Positions 41,985 to 50,924 of a stretch of 64,000 nt of DNA are shown piece after piece. The position numbers and the translations under genes are program-made. The notes beneath the pieces were generated by a model, which did no database searches, was not told the DNA's origin, and saw only the letters and a program-made list of their open reading frames with translations. Numbering within the stretch: the stretch's first letter is position 1; each line of letters opens with the position of its first letter. This DNA comes from DASUBN01 sp036263155 (GTDB lineage Bacteria; Pseudomonadota; Gammaproteobacteria; Natronospirales; REEB76), in contig DATAHN010000110.1 of NCBI GenBank assembly GCA_036263155.1, forward strand, positions 1 through 64,000, written 5' to 3'.

Positions 41985-43004
41985 TCAGGCCGCCTTCTCC
42001 ACCTGGGCGCTATAGGTCGCCGCGCAGGCAGCGCTGTTGCACTTGGCGCGGTGGTGGAAGGCCTTCTGCCCTGCCGCCACGTTGGCTTCCTTGCCGCCCC
42101 AGGCCTTGAGCGCAGCCTCCTGGAGGGCGCGGCCGTAGGAGAAGCTGAGCTTCCAGGGCATGGGACCCAGGGCGTTCATAGCGTGCAGGTGCTCGGTGGC
42201 CACCACGTCGCTCTGGCCGCCGGACAGGAACACGATGCCCGGCACCGCGGCCGGCACATAACGCTTCAGGACCTTCACGGTCTCCCTGGCCACTTCCTCC
42301 ACGGAAGCCTGCTTCGCGCACTTCTTGCCGGAGATGACCATGTTGGGCTTGAGCAGCATGCCTTCCAGGGCCACGCGGTGGTTGGCCAGCTCCTCGAACA
42401 CCACCTTGAGGGTGCGGGAGGTGACCTCGAAGCAGCGGGCGATGTCGTGGTCGCCGTCCATCAGGGCTTCCGGCTCCACGATCGGCACGATGTTCTCCAC
42501 CTGGCACAGGGCCGCGTAGCGGGCCAGGGCCTGGGCGTTGGCGCGGATGCAGTAGTCCGTAGGGATGCCGGGGGCGATGTCGATCACCGCGCGCCACTTG
42601 GCGAAGCGGGCGCCCAGCTTGTGGTACTCCTGCAGGCGCTCACGCAGGCCGTCCAGGCCCTCGGTGATCTTCTCCTGGGGGCTGCCGGGCAGTTCCTTCA
42701 CGCCCTTGTCCACCTTGATGCCGGGGATGACGCCGTGCTGCGCCTGCCCGTCAGCGAAGGACGTGCCGTCCTTGTGCTTCTGGCGGATGGTCTCGTCGTA
42801 CATGATCACGCCGCTGATGAACTTCGCGGCGCCCGGAGTGCTGAACAGCATGTCCCGGTAGGCGCGGCGGTGCTCCTCGGTGTTCTCGACACCGATGGAC
42901 TTGAAGCGCTTCTCGATGGTGCTGGTGCTCTCGTCGGCGGCGAGGATGCCGCGATGGTCCGCCACCAGCTTCTCGGCGATGTTATGCAGTTCGTTCAGGT
43001 TCAT
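41985..43004 (-). CDS. Class I fructose-bisphosphate aldolase
   Basis: The enzyme cleaves fructose 1,6-bisphosphate to triose phosphates. The 339-residue product is of the eukaryotic-like class I family: GRGILAADES-type start (HRGILAADESTSTIEKRF), the substrate segment FAKWRAVIDIAPGIP, IVPIVEPEAL and the Schiff-base Lys in ALEGMLLKPNMVISG. FLSGGQSD contributes to phosphate binding, and the C terminus ends YSAQVEKAA. It needs no metal, unlike class II FbaA. It is between tRNA-Lys and the mla operon, with a leader of about 100 bp holding CGGGGTTTTT that may terminate the tRNA transcript. Confidence 0.95.
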   Translation of the reverse strand: MNLNELHNIAEKLVADHRGILAADESTSTIEKRFKSIGVENTEEHRRAYRDMLFSTPGAAKFISGVIMYDETIRQKHKDGTSFADGQAQHGVIPGIKVDKGVKELPGSPQEKITEGLDGLRERLQEYHKLGARFAKWRAVIDIAPGIPTDYCIRANAQALARYAALCQVENIVPIVEPEALMDGDHDIARCFEVTSRTLKVVFEELANHRVALEGMLLKPNMVISGKKCAKQASVEEVARETVKVLKRYVPAAVPGIVFLSGGQSDVVATEHLHAMNALGPMPWKLSFSYGRALQEAALKAWGGKEANVAAGQKAFHHRAKCNSAACAATYSAQVEKAA

Positions 43005-43112
43005 GGGGACTCAAGGCCTCTTCATGGGAATGGGGACGGGGCCGCCCGGGACGTCGCCGGATGCGGTAAAAACCCCGAAAAAGAGGCGTATTTTAGCAGA
43101 AGGCGGGGATGG

Positions 43113-43188
43113 TGGTGGGCCGTGACAGATTCGAACTGTCGACCAACTGGTTAAAAGCCAGCTGCTCTACCGACTGAGCTAACGGCCC
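43113..43188 (-). tRNA. tRNA-Lys (anticodon TTT)
   Basis: The 76-nt minus-strand gene has acceptor GGGCCGT/ACGGCCC, D-arm GCTCAGTCGGTAGAGC, anticodon stem CTGGC/GCCAG-type with loop CTTTTAA (anticodon TTT) and T-arm GACAGTTCGAATCTGTC, with CCA encoded. A partial second copy of its 5' end lies at 43291-43309. Confidence 0.97.
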
Positions 43189-43250
43189 TCTTAACACTAT
43201 GGGCTTAGCCATCCTTGGCGTCAGGATGGGCTTCTTTAAAGGCTCCCAGT

Positions 43251-43290
43251 GCGGACATCCTGTCCGCCCGCCAGCCGCTTCGCGGCTGGC
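43251..43290. repeat. Two palindromes upstream of tRNA-Lys
   Basis: GCGGACA-TCC-TGTCCGC (43251-43267) and GCCAGCCGC-TTC-GCGGCTGGC (43270-43290) are adjacent. The first resembles the CCGGACA-TCCC-TGTCCGG palindrome in dnaX, and the TTC loop recurs near tRNA-Ser. They lead directly into the tRNA remnant. Confidence 0.65.
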
Positions 43291-43309
43291 CCGACTGAGC
43301 TGACGGCCC
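43291..43309 (-). other. Partial copy of the tRNA-Lys 5' end
   Basis: The 19 bases match the first 19 bases of tRNA-Lys (43188-43170) at 18 positions and in the same orientation. No D-loop, anticodon or T-arm follows, so it is not a functional tRNA. It could be a remnant of a tRNA duplication or an integration site. Confidence 0.65.
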
Positions 43310-43364
43310 GGAGCCATGGTGCGCGGAGGTATAAACCCGCGCATTTTACTGTAAAACTGCCGCC

Positions 43365-44033
43365 CTAGCGGTAGGCAGTGGGGTCTTTAAGTCCCGCGTC
43401 GAGGAATCCCTGGCGGCGCAGACGGCAGCTGTCGCAGACACCGCAGGCGTGGCCCTGGGCGTCCGCGGTGTAACAGGACACGGTGAGGCCATAGTCCACG
43501 CCGAGGTCGGTGCCGAGCTTCACGATCTGGGCCTTGGTGAGCTTCACCAGCGGAGCGTGGATCTTCGGCCCCCTGCCCTCCACGCCCGCCTTGGTGCCGA
43601 GATCGGCCACCTGCTGGAAGGCCTGTATGAACTCGGGCCGGCAATCGGGGTAACCCGAATAATCCACCGCGTTCACGCCGATGAAGATGTCTCCCGCCTC
43701 CAGCACCTCGGCCCAGCCGAGGGCCACCGCCAGGAACACGGTGTTGCGCGCCGGCACATAGGTGGCCGGGATGCCTTCGCTGGGATGGTCCGGTACCGGG
43801 ATGGAGATGTCCGTGAGGGCCGAGCCCCCGATGGCCGAGAGGTCCAACGCCACGGTCTTGTGCTCCATGGCGCCCTGCAGCTTCGCCACTTTCGCGGCGG
43901 CATCGAGCTCGGCCCGGTGACGCTGACCGTAGGCGAAGCTGAGCGCGTGACAGGTGTAGCCGTCCCGCCGCGCGATCGCGAGGGTGGTGGCGGAGTCGAG
44001 CCCGCCGGAGAGCAATACGACAGCTTTCTTCAT
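43365..44033 (-). CDS. queC: 7-Cyano-7-deazaguanine synthase
   Basis: QueC converts 7-carboxy-7-deazaguanine to preQ0 with ATP and ammonia, for queuosine in tRNA. The 222-residue product has the PP-loop VVLLSGGLDSATTLAIA, YVPARNTVFLAVALG and the zinc motif CGVCDSCRLRRQGF with an earlier Cys in VSCYTADAQGHACG. It lies downstream of queE on the same strand, separated by a 128-bp MITE-like element that may disturb their co-transcription. Confidence 0.96.
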   Translation of the reverse strand: MKKAVVLLSGGLDSATTLAIARRDGYTCHALSFAYGQRHRAELDAAAKVAKLQGAMEHKTVALDLSAIGGSALTDISIPVPDHPSEGIPATYVPARNTVFLAVALGWAEVLEAGDIFIGVNAVDYSGYPDCRPEFIQAFQQVADLGTKAGVEGRGPKIHAPLVKLTKAQIVKLGTDLGVDYGLTVSCYTADAQGHACGVCDSCRLRRQGFLDAGLKDPTAYR

Positions 44034-44065
44034 ATGAGCACTATGCCATCTAAGTAAACACTAGT

Positions 44066-44193
44066 CTGAAAGCCAGAGATTTTGGCCTCTGGCTAGGCGC
44101 GCGAGGCGAGCAGGAGGGAGTGCACTTTTATGTGCATGACCGACTGCGAGACCGAAGCGCAACGCCGCCAGAGGACAAAAGATCGGCTTTCAG
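44066..44193. mobile_element. MITE-like element of 128 bp between queE and queC
   Basis: The ends are CTGAAAGCC (44066-44074) and GGCTTTCAG (44185-44193), exact reverse complements. The similarity continues inward as an imperfect inverted repeat of about 28 bp: after the end, the left side reads ATTTTGGCCTCTGGC and the right side in reverse complement CTTTTGTCCTCTGGC. The middle has a hairpin TGCAC-TTTTAT-GTGCA (44121-44136) and no ORF. No clear target-site duplication is visible. The right end contributes the TGA stop of queE. No second copy was found in the window. Confidence 0.6.
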
Positions 44194-44885
44194 TGGCCCG
44201 GCACGTTTCCCCAGAGATATTTGTGTAGCTGCACTTGCAGGCGCACCGGTAGCTTGTCCGCCAGTATCCACTCCGCCAGATCCTTCGGGTGCACCTGCTC
44301 ATGGCTCGGTGAGAACAGCACCTGGCAGCGCTCCGCGAGCTTGTGCTCTGCGGTGAGTGCGCGCGCCCACTCGTAGTCGGCCCGGTCGCAGATCACGAAC
44401 TTCACCTGGTCGGTGCCGCGCAGGACCGGGATGTTCTCCAGGAGGTTGCGGTCTACCTCGCCGGAGCCCGGCGTCTTGAGGTCCATGACCCGCGCGACCC
44501 TGGGGTCCAGGCCGGCGATGGGCAGCGCGCCGCTGGTCTCGAGGGAGACGGCATAGCCTGCATCGCACAGGCGCGTGAGCAGTGCAGCGCAGTTCTTCTG
44601 CGCCAGCGGCTCGCCGCCGGTGACGGTGACGTGACGAGCGCCGTGCTTGCCGACTTCCGCCAGCACTTCGTCCATGCTCCACCACTCGCCGCCGTGGAAG
44701 GCGTAAGCGGTGTCGCAATAGCCGCAGCGCAGCGGGCAGCCGGTGAGGCGCACGAACACGGTGGGCCAGCCCACGCTGTCCGCCTCGCCCTGGATGGAAT
44801 GGAATATCTCGGTGATCCTGAGGCGCTCGGCGGCCGGCAGGTCATCCCGCCGCGCCGCGCGGCCGGGTTGCCGTACCGCGTTCAC
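44190..44885 (-). CDS. queE: 7-Carboxy-7-deazaguanine synthase
   Basis: The radical-SAM enzyme forms the 7-deazaguanine ring for queuosine. The 231-residue product has ITEIFHSIQGEADSVGWPTV, then the cluster motif CPLRCGYCDTAY and HVTVTGGEPLAQ. The start is GTG, four bases after the cpoB stop; a second GTG is nine bases on. The protein ends LHKYLWGNVPGH at a TGA that lies in the terminal repeat of the MITE-like element, so the natural stop may have been replaced. It appears to be the last gene of the tol-pal transcript. Confidence 0.95.
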   Translation of the reverse strand: MNAVRQPGRAARRDDLPAAERLRITEIFHSIQGEADSVGWPTVFVRLTGCPLRCGYCDTAYAFHGGEWWSMDEVLAEVGKHGARHVTVTGGEPLAQKNCAALLTRLCDAGYAVSLETSGALPIAGLDPRVARVMDLKTPGSGEVDRNLLENIPVLRGTDQVKFVICDRADYEWARALTAEHKLAERCQVLFSPSHEQVHPKDLAEWILADKLPVRLQVQLHKYLWGNVPGH

Positions 44886-44889
44886 GTTC

Positions 44890-45660
44890 TCAGTGCCCTT
44901 CGTCCTGCATGCGCTGCAGGCGCTGGGTCGCGAGACCCGCGGCGCTGGTGTTGGGGAAGTCCTGCACCACGCTGTTGAGCGTCTGGCGCGCGCTCTGCCA
45001 CTGCTGCAGCTCGTATTGGCAGTAGCCGACCTTGAGGGTGGCATCCGCCACCTTGTTGGACTTCGGGTACTGCTTCACCACCTTGCGGAAGGTGGCGAGG
45101 GCCGTCTCGAAGTCGCCGGTCTGGTAGTAGGCCTCACCGGTCCAGAACACCGCGTTCGGCTGTAGCGGGCTGTCCGGGTACTGCTTCTGGAACGCGCGGA
45201 AACCTTTGATGGCTTCGCTGAAGCGCCCCTGCTTCAGCAGGTTGAAGTCCTTCTGGTACACGGCGTCGTCGATGCCGCCGCCCGGCGTCGCCGCCGCGGT
45301 GGTGGCCGGCGGCGGCTCGAAGGTGGCGGCCGACGGCGCCTGGGTCGTGCTCAGGCCCTGCTCCAGCTTCTGCAGCCGCTTGTCCAGGTCCTGGTACAGG
45401 TCCCGCTGCTGCTTGGTGCTGAGATCGCTGGAATGCTGCAGGACCTCGATGTCGCCCTGCATCTGCTTCACCTGCTCCTGCAGCGTGTTGACGCGCTGGT
45501 CGAGGCCGATGCCCTGGTTCGCGGACTTCTGGTTGAGCTGGTCAAGCCGCTGCTCCAGCTGGCGCACCCGCACCGCGTACGGGTCGTCGTCCCGGACCTG
45601 GCACCCTGCGAGCAGGGTGCCGAGTCCGGCGGCGATGCAGAGGAGCCCTAAGCGTCTCAT
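44890..45660 (-). CDS. cpoB: Cell division coordinator CpoB (YbgF)
   Basis: The 256-residue periplasmic protein links Tol-Pal with PBP1B during constriction. It has an N-terminal coiled coil (VRQLEQRLDQLNQKSANQG; VNTLQEQVKQMQGDIEVLQ), a Thr/Ala/Pro linker and C-terminal TPR repeats starting DFNLLKQGRFSEAIKGFRAF. The signal ends LGTLLAGCQV, a good lipobox; E. coli CpoB is soluble, so this one may be a lipoprotein. The start overlaps the pal stop by four bases. Confidence 0.93.
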   Translation of the reverse strand: MRRLGLLCIAAGLGTLLAGCQVRDDDPYAVRVRQLEQRLDQLNQKSANQGIGLDQRVNTLQEQVKQMQGDIEVLQHSSDLSTKQQRDLYQDLDKRLQKLEQGLSTTQAPSAATFEPPPATTAAATPGGGIDDAVYQKDFNLLKQGRFSEAIKGFRAFQKQYPDSPLQPNAVFWTGEAYYQTGDFETALATFRKVVKQYPKSNKVADATLKVGYCQYELQQWQSARQTLNSVVQDFPNTSAAGLATQRLQRMQDEGH

Positions 45661-46175
45661 CTCAGGTACACGATGACCGCGCGGCGGTTCTTGGACCAGG
45701 AGGTCTCGTCGTGGCCGGAGTCGGAGGGATGTGCCTCACCGTAGCTCACGGTGGTGATCTGGTCGGCGCTCACGCCCTGGAACAGCATGAAGCGGCGCAC
45801 GGCCTGGGCACGGCGATCACCCAGCGCGATGTTGTACTCCACGGTGCCGCGCTCGTCGGTATAGCCCTCGATGCGGATCTTCTGGCTGGGATTGGCCACG
45901 AGATACTTGGCATGAGCCGTCAAGGTGTCCAGGTACTCCGGCTTCACGTCGCTCTTGTCGAAGTCGAAGTACACGATGCGCTGCGCCAGCGGGCTGTTCG
46001 GGTCGTCCAGCGGGCTGACCTGGGGCGCGGTATTGACGGTGGTGGGAGCCGGGGCGACGGTGGTCGCGGCCGCGGGAGCGGCGGCGCCGGCATCGGTCGG
46101 CTTCACGTTCTTGGAGCAGGCCACGGCGCTGAGCGCCAGGACCGCGAGGATCAGGGCATTACGGAACATCTTCAT
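45657..46175 (-). CDS. pal: Peptidoglycan-associated lipoprotein Pal
   Basis: The 172-residue outer-membrane lipoprotein has lipobox LSAVAC, an Ala/Thr/Pro linker and an OmpA-like domain with IVYFDFDKSDVKPEYLDTL, IRIEGYTDERGTVEYNIALG and DRRAQAVRRFM, the peptidoglycan-binding motif. It ties the outer membrane to the cell wall with Tol proteins. It is in the conserved tolB-pal-cpoB order, with a 48-bp gap after tolB. Confidence 0.97.
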   Translation of the reverse strand: MKMFRNALILAVLALSAVACSKNVKPTDAGAAAPAAATTVAPAPTTVNTAPQVSPLDDPNSPLAQRIVYFDFDKSDVKPEYLDTLTAHAKYLVANPSQKIRIEGYTDERGTVEYNIALGDRRAQAVRRFMLFQGVSADQITTVSYGEAHPSDSGHDETSWSKNRRAVIVYLR

Positions 46176-46223
46176 GGGAGACTCCTCTGGAGGTGCATAG
46201 ATTAACCGCTTGGAGCCCCGGGG

Positions 46224-47531
46224 TCACTGCCCCGGAGCCAGGAAAGGCCCCCACGCGGGGGTATGGACGTCCACGCCGTTCTGGCGCTCGGACAGGCGCT
46301 CGCGCACCTGCCCGTCCACCGAGACCATCTCGAGCACGCCGCGCTCGTTGTAGTCGGCCTCGAAGATGATCATGCTGCCGTTGGGCGCGAAGCTCGGCGA
46401 CTTGTCCAGGTCGCCGTCGGTGAGGGTCTGGAGGGTGCCGCTCGCGAGGTCCATGACCGCGATGCGCAGGTGGCCCTCGACTCGGTGCACCATCACCAGC
46501 GACTTGCCGTCCGGCGAGACATGGGGGTTGGCGTTGTAACTGCCGTCGAAGGTGATGCGCTGGGCATCGCCGCCCTGGGCGCTCACCTTGTAGATCTGCG
46601 GTCCGCCGCCGCGGTCGGAAGTGAAGTAGAGGTTGCTGCCATCCGGCGCCCAGGCGGGCTCGGTATCGGCCGCGTCCGAGGTGGTGATGCGCTTCATCTT
46701 GCGGGTCGCGAGGTCCATCACGTAGACGTCGAGGTTGCCGGGTGTGGTGGAGAGCACCAGCGCCAGGGACTTGCCGTCCGGCGAGAACGCCGGCGCGCTG
46801 TTCACGCCGGTCTGCTTGGAGATGAGGGTGCGCTGGCCGGTGGCGAGGGTCTGCAGGTAGATCGCCGGCTGGATGTCCTCGAAGGACACGTAGGCAATCT
46901 TGCTGCCATCCGGCGACCAGGTGGGCGAGATCAGCGGCTGGCGCGCTTCCGGCACCACCGGCTGGGCGTTATAGCCATCCGCGTCCGCCACGATCAGCGA
47001 GTAGCGCTCGCCCGCCCCCACTTCTACATAGGCGATGCGGGTGGTGAAGGCGCCGCGCTGGCCGGTGAGCTTCTGGTAGATGGAGTCGCTGATGAAATGC
47101 GCGGTGTAACGCAGGCGCGCGGCGCTGGTGGCCACGCTGTAGCCCATGATCTGCTGGTGGGTGTAGACGTTGAACACCTGGTACTCGACCGAGTAGCCGC
47201 CGCCCACGGCCTTGATGCGGCCGATGACGAGATTGTTGACCTTGATCACCTGCCAGTCGGCGAAGTTGATGGCCGAGGCCTGGGTCGGCTTGGACAGCAT
47301 GTCCTTGGGGTCGATGGCGCGGAAGCGGCCGCTGCGGGTGAGGTCCGCGCCGATCACCTCCGCCATGTCCACCGGCGGCTGGCCCTGTCCGTCGAAGCCG
47401 AACGGCACCACCGCTACCGGCACGGCGGCATTTACGCCGCTGGTGATCTCGATCTCAAGGGTCGCTCGCGGCGCCACCATGGGCAGGGCCAACAGCACGA
47501 GAGCGAGGGATGTCAGGAAAGCTGCGCGCAT
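46224..47531 (-). CDS. tolB: Tol-Pal translocation protein TolB
   Basis: The 435-residue periplasmic protein has a signal peptide ending near VAPRA, the N-terminal TolA-interacting part and a C-terminal six-bladed beta propeller seen as repeated SPDGSKIAYVS, SPDGKSLALVLS, APDGSNLYFTSDR and SPDGKSLVMVHR motifs. It binds Pal. The TGA stop lies in the loop of a CCGGGG/CCCCGG hairpin (46218-46235), which could affect stability or read-through to pal. Confidence 0.97.
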   Translation of the reverse strand: MRAAFLTSLALVLLALPMVAPRATLEIEITSGVNAAVPVAVVPFGFDGQGQPPVDMAEVIGADLTRSGRFRAIDPKDMLSKPTQASAINFADWQVIKVNNLVIGRIKAVGGGYSVEYQVFNVYTHQQIMGYSVATSAARLRYTAHFISDSIYQKLTGQRGAFTTRIAYVEVGAGERYSLIVADADGYNAQPVVPEARQPLISPTWSPDGSKIAYVSFEDIQPAIYLQTLATGQRTLISKQTGVNSAPAFSPDGKSLALVLSTTPGNLDVYVMDLATRKMKRITTSDAADTEPAWAPDGSNLYFTSDRGGGPQIYKVSAQGGDAQRITFDGSYNANPHVSPDGKSLVMVHRVEGHLRIAVMDLASGTLQTLTDGDLDKSPSFAPNGSMIIFEADYNERGVLEMVSVDGQVRERLSERQNGVDVHTPAWGPFLAPGQ

Positions 47532-47543
47532 GTCGTATCCGGG

Positions 47544-48281
47544 TCAGTTTTTCTTATCGAAGATGAACTTAACGTTCTTGTCGAACAGCGAGGGGTCGGG
47601 CGGTGCCGGCAAGGGCGAGGCCCGGTACACGGCAGTGCGTATGGACTCGCGTACCGCATCATCACCGTTGCAATCGCCGAAGTTCACGTCAGTGACGGTG
47701 CCGCCCTGGACCTGGCTCACCATGACCACGCAATTGAGATTATCAGGGGTGCTGGGGGGGCGAATCCAGTTATTAGTCACTTTTTGCTTTATCAAGGCGA
47801 CATATTGTGAGGCCAGGGAGGCCAGGCGCGAGTTGCGTGCCCGTTCTTCGTTGGCGATCTCGGCCTGCAGCTGGGAACGGCGGGTCGCGGAGTCCCGGGT
47901 CTTCTTCTGCTGGCTCAGCTTCTCGTCCTCCGCCCTGAGCTTGGCCAGCCTGTCCGCCTGGGCCTTCATGTCGGCCGCCTGCTGGTTCATCTGCCGCTCG
48001 GCATTGGCTTGCTGCTGACGCAGGTCCGTGATGTTCTGCTCCAGCTGCTGCCGCTCCTGCTGCTTCTTCTGCTGCTCGGCCTTGAGCATGGAGAGCTGCT
48101 GGTCGATGAGGTGCTGGTCCACCACCGTGGCCTTCACCGGCTCGGCCTCGGGCGAGTGGCCGCCCAGCTCCGGCACCACCGAGTTGCCCCAGCGGAAGCT
48201 CAACACCATGAACAGCACCAGGCCCGCATGCAGTAGCAGCGAATAGGCCCAGGGTTTGAGGCGATTAGGTTCGAGCTGCAT
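47544..48281 (-). CDS. tolA: Tol-Pal envelope-spanning protein TolA
   Basis: The 245-residue protein is much shorter than E. coli TolA (421). It has one N-terminal helix (AYSLLLHAGLVLFMVLSF), a central charged coiled coil rich in Gln and Lys (LSMLKAEQQKKQQERQQLEQ) and a C-terminal domain with WIRPPSTPDNLNCVVMVSQV and two Cys (NLNCVV, FGDCNG) that probably pair. The shorter rod implies a narrower periplasmic span or less extension. It lies 2 bp after tolR. Confidence 0.93.
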   Translation of the reverse strand: MQLEPNRLKPWAYSLLLHAGLVLFMVLSFRWGNSVVPELGGHSPEAEPVKATVVDQHLIDQQLSMLKAEQQKKQQERQQLEQNITDLRQQQANAERQMNQQAADMKAQADRLAKLRAEDEKLSQQKKTRDSATRRSQLQAEIANEERARNSRLASLASQYVALIKQKVTNNWIRPPSTPDNLNCVVMVSQVQGGTVTDVNFGDCNGDDAVRESIRTAVYRASPLPAPPDPSLFDKNVKFIFDKKN

Positions 48282-48283
48282 GG

Positions 48284-48733
48284 CTATTTGCGGTTGAACT
48301 GCACGACCGGCGCGTTGTCGGAGTCGCTCTCGAGGCCGACGCTCGGTGCACCGGCCGCCTGCAGCAGCACCATGCCCCGCAACACCTGCTCGTAGCGCGC
48401 GTTCTTGTCGCCGCGCACGATGAGGTGCACGCTCGGGTTGAGTTTGAGTACCGCCGTCACCCGCGCCACCACCACGCTGGCATCGATGGGCTTGTCGGCA
48501 GGCGTGCCGATGTTGAGGTAGTACTGGCCGGCGGTGTCCACGGTCAGGATCACCGGCGTCTCGTCCGACTTGAGGTCGAGCGGCTTGGCGTTGGCGGCCG
48601 GCAGATCCACCTTGACGCCCTCCGAGAGCAGCGGCGCGGTGATCATGAAGATGACCAGCAGCACCAGCATCACGTCGATGTAGGGCACGACGTTGATCTC
48701 CCCCATCATGCGGCGCTTGTGCCGGCGTGTCAT
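48284..48733 (-). CDS. tolR: Tol-Pal proton-channel protein TolR
   Basis: The 149-residue protein has one membrane helix, INVVPYIDVMLVLLVIFMIT, with the conserved Asp of the proton channel, followed by a periplasmic domain (LPAANAKPLDLKSDETPVIL; HLIVRGDKNARYEQVLRGM). With TolQ it uses the proton gradient to energise TolA. The ATG overlaps the tolQ stop. Confidence 0.96.
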   Translation of the reverse strand: MTRRHKRRMMGEINVVPYIDVMLVLLVIFMITAPLLSEGVKVDLPAANAKPLDLKSDETPVILTVDTAGQYYLNIGTPADKPIDASVVVARVTAVLKLNPSVHLIVRGDKNARYEQVLRGMVLLQAAGAPSVGLESDSDNAPVVQFNRK

Positions 48734-49419
48734 GCCTCGGCCTTCGTGCTGCGCCCGCCCGTGTGGCGCTGCAGGATGGTGGAGAACTCCTCCAGGAAGG
48801 TGTCGAAGCGCGTCTCCAGCCGCTCCACCTGGTTGGCGAAGCGGTTGTAGGCTATCACCGCCGGGATGGCGGCGAACAAGCCCATGGCGGTGGCGATCAG
48901 CGCCTCGGAGATGCCCGGCGCCACCATCGAGATGGTGGCGTGCTGCACGTTACCGAGGGCGTGGAACGCGTTCATGATGCCCCACACCGTGCCGAACAGG
49001 CCGATGTAGGGGCTGGTGGAGCCGACCGTGGCCAGGAACGCCAAGTTCTCCTCCAGCCGGTCCACCTCGCGGATCTGCGCCACGCGCATGGCGCGGCGCG
49101 CCCCCTCCACCACCTGGGCTGCCGCATCGATCTGCTTGCGCAGGCGCGCGAACTCGGCGAAACCGGCCTCGAAGATGCTCTCCATGCCGCTCTCGGCGCC
49201 GGTGCCGCTGATCTCCTTGTACATGCCAGCCAAGTCGCCGCCGGACCAGAAACGCTTCTCGAACTCCTCGGCCCTGCTGCGCGCCTCCCTCAGCATGCGG
49301 TGCTTGCGGAAGATCATCGCCCAGGATGCGAGCGACGCGCCTATCAGCAGCAAGAGCACCAGCTTCACCACCAGGGTGGCGTGCAAGGCTATCGCCAGGA
49401 AGGATTCTCCTCCGTTCAT
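48730..49419 (-). CDS. tolQ: Tol-Pal proton-channel protein TolQ
   Basis: The 229-residue inner-membrane protein has three helices: VVKLVLLLLIGASLASWAMI, NLAFLATVGSTSPYIGLFGT and ALIATAMGLFAAIPAVIAYN. The last two line the channel, with Thr in ATVGS. The start at 49419 overlaps the ybgC stop and has a GAGGGAG site; a longer open frame upstream is only a shadow of ybgC. Confidence 0.96.
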   Translation of the reverse strand: MNGGESFLAIALHATLVVKLVLLLLIGASLASWAMIFRKHRMLREARSRAEEFEKRFWSGGDLAGMYKEISGTGAESGMESIFEAGFAEFARLRKQIDAAAQVVEGARRAMRVAQIREVDRLEENLAFLATVGSTSPYIGLFGTVWGIMNAFHALGNVQHATISMVAPGISEALIATAMGLFAAIPAVIAYNRFANQVERLETRFDTFLEEFSTILQRHTGGRSTKAEA

Positions 49420-49880
49420 CCAGCTAACTCCCTCAGGATCTCCCGTGGCAGGGGCCTGGGCTTGAAAGTATCCGAATCGATGCAGGCGACCCTGATCTCG
49501 CCCGTGCAGAGCCCGGCGCCGCCGGGCCCGTGTATCTCCTGGTGGAACAGCAAGCTGGCACGCCCCGAGCGCCCGACCCGCACGCTCACCTCGAGCTCCT
49601 CGTTGAACCGCGCCGGCTTGCGGAAGCTCAACTGCGCATCCACCACCACGAACTGCACCGAGTGATGGTGCTTCAACACGTCCTGCTCGAACCCCAGGCT
49701 GCGCAGCCATTCGGTGCGCGCCCGCTCCATGAAGCGCAGGTAGTTGGCGTGGTATACCACGCCGCCGAGGTCGGTGTCCTCATAATAGACCCGCACCTTC
49801 CAGGTGAAACCGGCGTGGGTGGATTTTATGTCGCCTAGCCGGCTGGAAACGTGACCGGTCGCACGCTTTACACGCTCCAC
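49416..49880 (-). CDS. ybgC: Acyl-CoA thioesterase YbgC
   Basis: The 154-residue hotdog-fold thioesterase has the signature VRVYYEDTDLGGVVYHANYL with catalytic Asp and the following FMERARTEWLRSLGF. It probably hydrolyses short or long acyl-CoA or acyl-ACP. The GTG at 49880 is three bases from the ruvB stop and adds about 20 residues before the conserved part; a later start is possible. It is in its usual place before tolQ. Confidence 0.93.
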   Translation of the reverse strand: MERVKRATGHVSSRLGDIKSTHAGFTWKVRVYYEDTDLGGVVYHANYLRFMERARTEWLRSLGFEQDVLKHHHSVQFVVVDAQLSFRKPARFNEELEVSVRVGRSGRASLLFHQEIHGPGGAGLCTGEIRVACIDSDTFKPRPLPREILRELAG

Positions 49881-49882
49881 AC

Positions 49883-50917
<1,035 letters not shown>

Positions 50918-50924
50918 GCGGTCC

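Noticed and set aside
41010..43154. Plus-strand ORF of 714 codons ending TDSNCRPTG
   Set aside because: The end is the antisense of tRNA-Lys, a well-known false ORF signature, and the body is antisense to mlaF and aldolase.
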